From Smittium mucronatum (Eukaryota > Kickxellomycota > Harpellomycetes > Harpellales > Legeriomycetaceae), in NCBI GenBank assembly GCA_001953115.1, contig LSSL01004017.1, positions 1 to 11,302 on the forward strand: a DNA stretch of 11,302 bases, given 5' to 3'. The position numbers were made by a program, and so were the translations under genes. A model generated the notes under the pieces. The model saw nothing but the letters and a program-made list of their open reading frames with translations, ran no database searches and was not told the origin of the DNA. This document shows, piece after piece, positions 1 through 6,675 of this stretch. Every line of letters starts with the position of its first letter. The first letter of the stretch is position 1.

Positions 1-117
1 ATCCTCCTTTGCGGCCCCCCTCCCATGATCAAAGCCATGACCTCCTCCCTCGTTGATCTCGGTTTTGATCAACCCAACATTGTTAGCAAATCTTCTGACC
101 AGATTTTTAATTTTTAA
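1..117 (+). CDS. NADH-cytochrome b5 reductase, C-terminal end (5' truncated by the window edge)
   Basis: Frame 1 is open from the first base to a TAA at 115-117, giving 38 residues. They begin ILLCGPPPMIKAMTSSL and end SKSSDQIFNF. The CGPPPMIKAM block is the NAD(P)H-binding CGPPP motif near the C-terminus of ferredoxin-reductase-type flavoproteins. The ending (VSK..DQIF.F, terminal aromatic residue) is that of NADH-cytochrome b5 reductases, which pass electrons from NADH through FAD to cytochrome b5 at the ER or outer mitochondrial membrane, for example in lipid desaturation and sterol synthesis. The fold is shared with nitrate reductase C-termini, so that is the main alternative; the short fragment cannot separate ER (CBR1) from mitochondrial (MCR1) forms. 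Codon use is moderate in GC and free of stops, unlike the AT-rich DNA further right. The gene converges on RPC82 with 59 bp between stop codons. The bulk of the gene lies to the left of the window. Confidence 0.83.
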   Translation: MLLCGPPPMIKAMTSSLVDLGFDQPNIVSKSSDQIFNF

Positions 118-176
118 TATATTTCTCTATAATAATAATAATAAAAATAAAATAATAATTATCCTTTTTACTTTTC
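118..176. terminator. Shared 3' flank of two convergent genes, with poly(A) hexamers and a (TAA)n tract
   Basis: These 59 bases separate the two tail-to-tail stop codons. An AT-only simple tract built from TAA units runs over 131-160. It contains AATAAA on the plus strand at 140-145 and 146-151, about 25 nt beyond the reductase stop, a good position for its cleavage and polyadenylation signal. No AATAAA is seen on the minus strand for RPC82. Its 3' end must use a variant signal or extend into the reductase gene, so the two transcripts probably overlap at their 3' ends (inference). Confidence 0.5.
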
Positions 177-2191
177 TTATGGTAAGCTATCTCTAAATAT
201 CATTATCACTGAATCTATCCTCTGCTGCGATACAAGGATCCTCTCCAGCCGCTTGTCCAACTCCTCTAAACTCTCCCTCTCTCCTGCTGACAATAAGTTT
301 GGATCCGCAATAACGTCCTCTCGCTTACACTTTTCAAGCAGCTTTTGTTTCAGCACTTTTTCATACTCGCTTCTCAAGAACAGATTCGATTGGGTTTGGT
401 ACAGCAGTTTCAATAGTGCTGCTGACTGCCGCCTTTCATTTGTCGTGTACAGGTATACCGTCCTAGCTGGTGCCCGGTCCGCCGACCGGTGAATCTCCTG
501 AATCTCCACAAACCCCGCCGTCGCTAGATTCATCAAATTCTCTCTGCACTTGGCCGAACTAGTTAGCGCGAGCTTGCACAGCTTCTTTTCGTCCAAGAAG
601 GCATTTTCTCCCAGAATATTTAGCAAGCGAACACTATCGTTGCCCAGATGGCTTCTCACATAGTCCTGCAGGTGTGCAAGTTTAATGTCTTTAATCGCCA
701 ACCGGAAGTCTACATAATATTGTCCTGGTCCGATCCCATCGGTTTTCACTAGCATCTTGGACTTGTTAGATACCAATTCCAGGAAAGAATACACACACTC
801 GCCAATAACGTGTGATGATACCTGCTGAATTTTATCCTTAATGTAATACGGGTTCGATTCCTCCTGGTCATTCCCCAGTATTATATAGTTATGGATCTCG
901 ATTTCTGGGGGGATTTTTGTCACTATTTGATTTATTGTCATAGTAAATGTCTTGAGATCTCGGCACGACTTTATCGTGCCGTCAGAAAGGTCTAGAATCG
1001 ATTTCATTATCGCCCCACCCCCCAAATTAGTGCAAGATTCGGTAAACTTCACCAGCTGCTGGTTCCTGATAAAAACATCCAATCTGTCAAAACTAATGCA
1101 GAACCAACTGACTGGGTCCAACTCAACCCCACTATCATCTTCGTCGTATTGGCGGTACCTCTTGGCTGCATTCCCTCTATAATCGTTGGGATACTCTTTT
1201 CTTTTAGTACCACTTATTATGCGCGAATTCTGTTTCATAAAAACTTCTTCATTAATACGGGTTCTTATTCCTTCCAACTCTTTGCTGGTGGGCGGAACGG
1301 TGTGCAAACTCAATGCATCTCTTTCCATCTTTAATTTAAGTTCTCCAAGTGTTTGAAAATGTTCTCTTGCCACATGAGTTAGAACTCGATCATTAACCAT
1401 ATTAAACATTACATCAGTATAATACCCAATTACTAGTTTCGTCAAATTTAGAAAAAATAAAGTAAATAGATATTCTCAAGCTTTTTCAAAATATATATAT
1501 AGACGAATTCCTCCGAAAAATAAAGAGTTTTTGGGGGTGGTGGAATAAAATTTAGTTTAAATATACCTTTTTCAGATTTTGTTAGCAGCAAATCCTGAAC
1601 CAATTTTTCCTGGCTAAGAATTCCATTAACCAAAATAATATTTGCAATTTCTAGTCCCTGTGAAAAAAATGTTTTGAGTTTTTAGATTTTTAATAATATA
1701 TCTGGAAAGTTAAAACTGACCATCTTCCCGAATCTTTCCTCAATAGTAGCAAGGTAAAGACCTATACGCGGCCGTCTAAGCAGAACGGATGTATTGAGAG
1801 CGTAATAAACACGCAACACCCCATTTTCACGATTTTCAAAGTATGTGGCAACCGAATGCTGCAGCAACACGATCAAGCAAGAAGTTACCTGTTTCCTCGA
1901 AAGACCAGTGCCCGAAACTATAAATCCGATTTCAGACCTTCCCCTCTTCAGCAGGAACATACCCACATTCTAAAAAAAAAACCAGAAGGAAAAAATTATA
2001 GAAACAAGGTTGAGCAAACATACAAGTTTACAAAAGATATTTGAGCTTTAGGTATCTTGGAAAATTGCTGATTAGCACGAGATTGCTAAATGGAGGGTGA
2101 TGAAGTAAAACAAGTTGGCGATTACCTCTGCTAAGTGGCCGAAATGGAGGGTCAAAATCTGTGCACATATGGCTGTTTCTTCTTTAAACAT
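177..2191 (-). CDS. RPC82: DNA-directed RNA polymerase III subunit RPC82/RPC3 (POLR3C family), 4 exons, 553 aa
   Basis: Joined minus-strand exons 2191-2126, 1969-1721, 1657-1567 and 1432-180, plus stop TAA 179-177, give 554 in-frame codons; human POLR3C is similar (about 534 aa). Exon 1 starts MFKEETAICAQILTLHFG; an in-frame TAG at 2206-2204 limits the start. Visible parts: an N-terminal winged helix, about residues 8-66 (LHFGHLAE joined to NVGMFLLKRGRSEIGF, then SCLIVLLQHSVATYFE); a basic/acidic linker with KRKEYPNDYR and DEDDS, about 212-236; WFCISFDRLDVF near 245; the family signature VEIQEIHRSADRAPARTVY from 444 in the last winged helix; and a charged C-terminal helix, about 512-546. RPC82 forms the RPC82/34/31 subcomplex that Pol III uses for initiation on tRNA and 5S genes through TFIIIB. 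The match over both ends is strong; only splice-site details are uncertain. Note that exon 4 in isolation opens at a TTG and exon 2 at a GTG; neither is the real start. Confidence 0.94.
961..981. repeat. Perfect 8-bp inverted repeat inside RPC82 exon 4
   Basis: CGGCACGA (961-968) and TCGTGCCG (974-981) flank a 5-nt loop CTTTA. It codes for part of DGTIKSCRD on the minus strand. The GC-rich stem stands out but may be coincidental. Confidence 0.7.
1433..1566 (-). other. RPC82 intron 3 (134 nt, phase 1)
   Basis: The donor is GAAAAAG|GTATAT and the acceptor GAAACTAG|TAATTGGG. The junction completes a split GTA valine codon and joins LLTKSEK to VIGYYTDVMF. The resulting 1256-nt last exon keeps the frame to the stop at 177. 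The acceptor lacks a strong pyrimidine tract close by, so an alternative AG a few codons away cannot be excluded. Confidence 0.75.
1658..1720 (-). other. RPC82 intron 2 (63 nt, phase 0)
   Basis: The donor is AAGATG|GTCAGT and the acceptor TTTTTTTCACAG|GGACTAG. Splicing joins EERFGKM to GLEIANIILVNG. Unspliced read-through meets a stop just before 1682, so the intron is required. It has a pyrimidine-rich 3' end and a typical short fungal-type length. Confidence 0.85.
1970..2125 (-). other. RPC82 intron 1 (156 nt, phase 0)
   Basis: The minus strand reads GAG|GTAATC at the donor and a T-run ending TTTTAG|AATGTG at the acceptor. Removing it joins HFGHLAE to NVGMFLLKRG, which rebuilds the first winged helix without a gap. 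The donor GTAATC is weaker than GTAAGT, but no other GT nearby preserves the frame and homology. Confidence 0.85.
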
Positions 2192-2252
2192 TTGTATTTG
2201 GCACTACAAGGGACATTTGCTGCCATAATACTCACCTTTTTACATTCACTGC

Positions 2253-2394
2253 TTTTTTTTTTTTTTTTTTACAGTTGGCAAATTTATACCTTCTCACTCT
2301 GGAGTATACTGCTTACTTTGGTTTCATTGGCTATTAATTGCGCCCACTCCGCTACTCAGAATTATCTGCCGTTTTAATACGTTCTGATTATTGG
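2253..2394 (-). promoter_or_regulatory. Putative RPC82 promoter: TATA box, two CCAAT boxes, poly(dA:dT) tract
   Basis: On the minus strand, upstream of the ATG at 2191, there is TATAAAT at 2282-2288, CCAAT at 2326-2330 (38 bp further up) and a second CCAAT at 2390-2394. An 18-base homopolymer, T on the plus strand at 2253-2270, lies between TATA and the start codon; such poly(dA:dT) tracts commonly exclude nucleosomes in promoters. This DNA is the last moderately GC-containing stretch before the AT-rich block. Order and spacing fit a Pol II promoter, but each motif is short and could occur by chance. Confidence 0.4.
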
Positions 2395-2526
2395 CCATAA
2401 AGCCCGTTTGAACAAAAACCAAATCCATAAATCAATTTTGGTTTATTGACAAAATATGCATTCAAGTCAGAGATTATTCAAGAGAAACATCTAAGCACCT
2501 AAATAAATAAAAGTCTTAGACATCTA

Positions 2527-2829
2527 TTCTTGCTGCCACAATATAACTCTTTACCTCACCTCACCCATCTTACAATAAAGTTCCGTGATACAAAAAAAAT
2601 ACCTCCCCTACTAGTATAAAAATATTTTTAAAATATTCAATTTATTTTATCTTGAACAATAAATAACTTTGAACTTATTTAGAAAGATCCAAAAAATAAT
2701 TGTATAATGCTGAGAAATCATAATCCACTCTAGATATTTAATTTAGAATTAACTTATTAAACGCCTAATTTCTTATTGGAATTTAAAATTATATATTTTA
2801 TCTAAATAGAAAATGAAAAAAACTCCCCA
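2527..2829 (-). pseudogene. Element A post-RT thumb and connection remnants
   Basis: Three short blocks follow in sense order. At 2829-2776, WGVFFIFYLDKIYNFKF resembles the GVxFSYDxxKIxxLNF block. At 2727-2650, WIMISQHYTIIFWIFLNKF resembles WRxLSLYGRIxIIKxLxLxKF. At 2580-2527, YCKMGEVR, a stop and RVILWQQ resemble the C/E-GGLxMxDxxxQ block. Together they fit the long C-terminal part of CR1/L2-type ORF2. Each alone would be weak; the right order and spacing in one direction is the support. Confidence 0.5.
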
Positions 2830-2946
2830 TTTACGTTGTGAATAGTAATATTATTTTTTATCCGTAAACATTCCCAAATGACTCGATGTATATTTTATCA
2901 TTTTTTTAAAAAAATTTCGAAATAAAATTTAAAAAAGTCTTATCTA

Positions 2947-3048
2947 AAATCTGATTTTGCAATTATGTAAATTATAATCAAACTACCCCTTATCTATATA
3001 AATGCTTGAAAAAATCATTTTTCATCCAAAATGGATCAGATTTATATC
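2947..3048 (-). pseudogene. Element A RT motif C region (YADDTG-like remnant)
   Basis: The same frame as motif B continues with INLIHFG, a stop, KMIFSSIYIDKG, a stop, and FDYNLHNCKIRF. The order INxIHFG..K..FS.Y.D..G is that of the INGIxFGxxExKxSQYADDT block of CR1/L2-type RTs. YIDKG falls where YADDTG should be (about 2986-3000), so at most one of the two catalytic aspartates survives. Confidence 0.55.
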
Positions 3049-3060
3049 TCACCTTATTCT

Positions 3061-3180
3061 AGCCACATGTATATTGATAATGTTGATTAATACAAATACT
3101 TCGCTTTTAAATAGACTACTAAAGCCTCGAAAAATATCATAAAACTGGTTTTATTTAAAAAAATGTTTTGTGATATTCTC
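3061..3180 (-). pseudogene. Element A RT motif B (RGVRQGCPLSPYLF remnant)
   Basis: After a broken ENITKHFFK segment the frame reads NQFYDIFRGFSSLFKS, then EVFVLINIINIHV. Residue by residue this tracks the LINE motif B block: a Y/F-D-I-x-RG-V-RQGCPLSP-x-LF core followed by VxxINILAIxV. The R-G and the hydrophobic positions remain; the QGCPLSP core is substituted. It is the clearest evidence that element A is an RT-coding LINE. One TAA sits in this frame at 3153-3151. Confidence 0.65.
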
Positions 3181-3190
3181 CTTTTTTTCA

Positions 3191-3259
3191 ATTAAATCTA
3201 AAATCATTTTGGCTTTTGGAATCGTTTTCACATCCTAGAAATTTTAATGCTCTAAAAAA
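3191..3259 (-). pseudogene. Element A RT helix after motif A (F..ALKFLG)
   Basis: FFRALKFLGCENDSK corresponds to the FLFKxLxKFGFGxxFI block that follows motif A in LINE RTs. It lies about 60 bp past the motif A remnant in the sense direction, as expected. The glycine-rich GFG part is degraded to GCE, and a frameshift separates it from motif B. Confidence 0.55.
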
Positions 3260-3317
3260 CACAAATCAATTCTCCTTAGTTTTTTATTATTTGAAAAAAT
3301 TATTATTTTTATACTTA

Positions 3318-3407
3318 TCGAATTGAAATTAAAAAGATGCCAAAGAATATCAAAATATATATTTTTTTAAAAAAATTAATTTTGTGTAAAATCTTTCTTC
3401 CGTTAAA
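3318..3407 (-). pseudogene. Element A reverse transcriptase, GF.NGRxI and motif A region
   Basis: The minus frame reads FNGRKILHKINFF, then about a dozen residues, then GIFLISIR. This fits the RT pattern GFxNGRxIxxNI...followed by (G)xLxSIDxxKAFD, with motif A reached at ISIR. The catalytic aspartate position reads R, and a stop follows at once, so the site is destroyed. Confidence 0.6.
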
Positions 3408-3689
3408 TTTTTTTAAAAAAAAAAACATACCGATTTCCTAAATAGCTTGTGCTTATTATCTCAAAGAAGAATTCGTAACTATAAAACACTTATTTTTCAA
3501 TTCGTCTAAATTATATTTTATCATATTAAAATTTATTATCGTTAAACAGAACGGATTTTTTTTTCCAACTCGAAAATTTAAATTAAAAATTTCATCAACC
3601 AAAAATAATATATTTTTTCAAATAACCATTATAAATTAATACTTGAAATTTCTTTTTTTTAAAAAGATCACAATTAAAAATAAAAATAA

Positions 3690-3701
3690 CCCCCCCCCCC
3701 C
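3690..3701. repeat. C12 homopolymer in AT-rich DNA
   Basis: Twelve consecutive C (G on the element A sense strand) sit in otherwise nearly pure A/T sequence, between the linker and RT remnants of element A. Confidence 0.9.
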
Positions 3702-4197
3702 ATCACTCATTTTTGCTTTCTATTTTATAACTAAATTGATAATGTTTGATACCTTGATAAAATTTTGGAATCTAGTCCAAAAACAGTTTTTATTATATAA
3801 AAATGAGAATATACAAAAATATTTGGGTTAATATATTCTTAATGTAATTGATTGTCATTTTAACTGTTTTTTGTAGTCTAATAAGATTCTATTTCGCTTT
3901 ATTTTATGAAATTGTTTATTTCAAGTCGTAAATAGCTAAAATAAAATGATTAAAAAGCGATTCACTCTCCATGATGTGATAATTAGTGTCTAAAGTTTTA
4001 TTGCAAATTGATTTTTTTTTTTTGGATAAATCTAGAGAAAAATCTTTAAATACTGATGTTTTTTTAGAATATAAATATTTGGCGTGGCGTTAGTCGTGTT
4101 TATATGATGCATTTCATTTAAAGCGTAAATTATATGGAAAAAAATTACGCGTAGCTTCGATAAAATTGTCACAATATTTTATTAATTTCTATAGTCG

Positions 4198-4398
4198 TTA
4201 ATGAATTCTTAGTTTAGTTTTTAACTGTAATAATTCATGTAGGCTCGGAGAATGTATCAAGAGATTAAAAATCCGCTTTTTTAATGTTTCACTGAGTTCA
4301 TTTTTTAGCTTTGAGTCAAAATTAAAAAAATACGGTGGTTTATTATTATTTTTTTTCGGGTCTATTATAATTCCAGTTTGTAGAAAGAGGAATTTTTT
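4198..4398 (-). pseudogene. Element A linker between endonuclease and RT, 66 open codons
   Basis: This is the longest intact reading stretch in the element, running from a TAG at 4401-4399 to a TAA at 4200-4198. It contains PPYFFNFDSKLKNELSET and ends LHELLQLKTKLRIH. A proline/aromatic stretch followed by long amphipathic basic helices is what lies between the SDH motif of the endonuclease and the RT fingers in LINE ORF2 proteins. It sits just downstream of the SRIDYI-like remnant in the sense direction, as expected. A run this long without a stop is unusual in DNA this AT-rich. Confidence 0.55.
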
Positions 4399-4477
4399 CT
4401 ATCCTTTTTCTTAGAGAGAAGGTTAAATTCGGTTTCTTTTTGCTTTTAATAAAATGGCGGGCTACAAAAATATAACC
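4349..4477 (-). pseudogene. Element A endonuclease C-terminal remnant (SRIDYIxVS-like)
   Basis: The minus-strand frame is open for 43 codons and begins GYIFVARHFIKS. This aligns by eye with the SRIDYIFVS..FIKS block that closes the APE-type endonuclease of LINEs; the preceding residues NSCS fit the usual T(W)..NSSS run-up. A frameshift near 4398 moves the homologous continuation into another frame. The N-terminal half of the endonuclease (upstream, above 4500) could not be placed convincingly. Confidence 0.55.
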
Positions 4478-5900
4478 CTTTTTTTAGTTTAATCAACTAC
4501 AACTATTATTCAATATCAATAAATTTTTGTGAAATAGAATCTCATTCATTCACTAGGTGAGAAATCCGTGAGTTGTTATTTTAAATAAATTTTTTGTCCT
4601 AGTAAATTTTTTCCATTGATAGTAATGAAAAAAAACATTTGAAATATCTTGATCCTATGTCGAAAAACATTTTGACTTTAAAATTAATTTTTCATTAAAT
4701 CCAGAGGATTACTTAGAACTGTAACTTTTTGAATATTATTTTATCATCGGTGAACTAAAAGAGATGTTTTTTAATTTATATGCATATCTTCTTTATATCA
4801 ATAAATATATTGTTGGTATTATATTTTTTGGTATATATTATAGTTTTATACTGGCTTCCGCAGGATATTTAAACCTTTGAATGCGCATTTAGTGTCTAAT
4901 TTTATTAATATTTTTTGTATTCACCTATACCTTTAATAAGAATGTGTACCTGACTATGAGACTTGATCGCCCAACACACATAATAGATAAAATTTACTCA
5001 AGTCCAACTTTCAAGATTTTTATAGAGTTAGAAGTGGTTTCAGATCAAATAAAATTATCTGATGGTCTTTTAATTGTATTTTTGTAAACTTTTATTTTAA
5101 ATTGATGTATTTTTAAGTTATGATAATAAAAATTAGATATCCGATAAACACCTTTCAATTTTACTGCATATCTATGAATTTGATTTTTTTAAACCCAATA
5201 TAGTGACAATATGTCTAAACTACTCATTTGCTTATTTTAATCAACCATTTTTTAAATCTGATATTGCAAAAAAAACACCATTTTATTATAATTTTCCGAG
5301 ATTGGCTGAGTAAAATTTTCAATAATATCGCATGCTTTAATTTAAAAAGAGTAATAATAAGCTTTTATGATCCTTATTAAAAGAAACATCTGGAAAATAT
5401 TTGGCAAAATTATTACCAATTTAAAGAGTGAAAATTATTTTTTATCTTCAAATTTTATAAATAAAATATTTTTATTTTACAATAAGTATATAAGAAGATT
5501 TTTTGTTGAATTAACTCAATAAAATTTTAATTGGATAATATTTGAAGAAAAAAATAGATAACATTCTAAATATCTGCTTTTTATTAAAATTAGTTAAAAT
5601 ATCTTTCAGATATAATGATTCTCCGTAAGAAAAAAAAACGAATGATTACTCCGATAATTTATAATTGTTCTTTATATAAACAATATAGTAGGATAATTAT
5701 ACTATATTTACATATTTTCCATTTTGAATTAATTTCAAAAAGCCTACCAATTAAAAATTAATAATTTTTTTTAGATTTAAGATGACTGTTTTCTATTGCA
5801 AAACTATTGATTCATAAAGTTTAGGCACCATTTCAACTGGTATAAAGACACAATGCAGTCGGATGAGCTTGGTGTTTGAGAAAAAAGATCCACTAGAAAA
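4478..5900 (-). other. AT-rich stretch, presumed 5' part of element A, unresolved
   Basis: No gene, RNA or clear motif is seen here. It is T-rich on the plus strand like the recognised parts of element A and lies where the endonuclease N-terminus and any ORF1 should be. A weak minus-strand stretch at about 5163-5231 reads LDILSLYWV, reminiscent of the endonuclease DIxxLQETW motif, but its distance from the SRIDYI-like remnant is longer than usual, so it is not claimed. Confidence 0.3.
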
Positions 5901-6243
5901 ATAGCATAAAAAACCCCTCTAAATTATTTGAGGAATATAGAATAACATTGATATTGGAGGAATTATCTTTAATCAAATAAAAATCATATATGCTGTGTAT
6001 GTGGGTTACCCCTATAAAATAGTGTAGATAATTTCCTGATTTGACTTGAATATAGAATATTTGACGGAATATATATATGAAAAGATTAGGAAATATACAA
6101 ACACGTTTTAAAATAGTCAACAGAAAAAAAAATGATTTCATTGAATTCAGAAACTCCACAGAAAAATGAATTTTTCAATTATAAATTTGTAAGTACCATG
6201 TTTATTATAAAGAAAAATATGGGATGATTAAAGGAAGGAATAA
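5901..6243. other. Junction zone between elements A and B, no gene seen
   Basis: This is AT-rich DNA where plus-strand bias turns from T-rich to A-rich. A minus-strand run of 88 codons (5893-6159) is open but is dominated by F, I, L, Y and N, as AT-rich noise is. It matches nothing I recognise. No inverted repeat or target-site duplication was spotted at the presumed meeting point of the two elements. Confidence 0.35.
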
Positions 6244-6675
6244 AAAACTAAATATGAAAAACTTTACTTCCGAAATTATGAATTCGGCTTTCTATTTTTA
6301 TCTATGCATCATTTGAGTTATATTTCATGTAATAAACATAGGGATAAATTGATATACTCATTATTAGAGCACACCAGCTTTCAATTTATATTCCAAAGCT
6401 ATCTGAGTTATTTTTTATTTTTGAAACATATGTATAATTTATTACAATTTTATTTGGATGGACACAATTGTATAACGAAAAAAATGAGTCGATAGAAAAT
6501 AAAGAATGAGATCTTGATCGAAACCCCCATAATAATTCCTCCCCAAAAAATCCTCATAATATGGGAAGAAATATCAGCTGTTCATCAGAAAATATCGAAA
6601 ATTGGAGAAGATATGGGCATTTTGATTCTAAAATGTAGAAATTCGGATACATATACAAAGAAAAATATTAATTAA
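6244..6675 (+). pseudogene. Nearly open frame of 143 codons with one stop, possible ORF1 remnant of element B
   Basis: One frame runs from just after a TAA (6241-6243) to a TAA (6673-6675), with a single internal TAG at 6493-6495. The first part is hydrophobic and aromatic (contains HTSFQFIFQSYLSYFLFL). The second is more protein-like: ETPIIIPPQKILIIWEEISA then VHQKISKIGEDMGILILKC, a plausible amphipathic helix. I recognise no family. Its place 1.5 kb upstream of the endonuclease remnant fits a LINE ORF1 with a coiled-coil segment. The alternatives are a chance run, or a relic of an unrelated gene captured in the AT-rich block. Confidence 0.35.

Larger units (their letters stand above)
2400..5900 (-). 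mobile_element. Element A: decayed non-LTR retrotransposon (LINE), CR1/L2/Rex-like, minus strand
   Basis: Reading the minus strand in conceptual translation gives LINE ORF2 blocks in the right order: endonuclease C-terminus (4349-4477), linker (4198-4398), RT motif A region (3318-3407), the following helix (3191-3259), RT motif B (3061-3180), a motif C-like site (about 2986-3000), then thumb and connection blocks (2776-2829, 2650-2727, 2527-2580). The RG(V/F)..(G/L)(C/F)P.S.LF pattern and the late G..F.YDL.KI..F block are of the type seen in CR1, L2 and Rex1 elements of the jockey superfamily. Every block carries stops or frameshifts, so the copy is dead. The plus strand is T-rich because the LINE sense strand is A-rich. 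The right boundary is set only by the composition flip near 5.9 kb, and the left by the GC rise near 2.4 kb. No terminal poly(A) or target-site duplication was found. Confidence 0.7.

Noticed and set aside
253..492. Plus-strand ORFs inside 177-1445 (such as 253-492, 952-1182, 1149-1334)
   Set aside because: They are shadows of the well-supported RPC82 exon 4 on the other strand, with no similarity of their own.
2135..2377. Plus-strand 80-codon ORF over the RPC82 exon 1 and promoter region
   Set aside because: It is antisense to the first RPC82 exon and promoter, its centre is a translated T18 tract (poly-F), and it has no recognisable domain.
3643..3831. Plus-strand 62-codon ORF containing four prolines
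   Set aside because: The prolines come from the C12 homopolymer, the rest is AT-rich noise, and it is antisense to element A.
5893..6159. Minus-strand 88-codon ORF, initially considered a small membrane protein
   Set aside because: Its composition is almost entirely F/I/L/Y/N/S, as AT-rich noise gives, with no motif and no second line of evidence.
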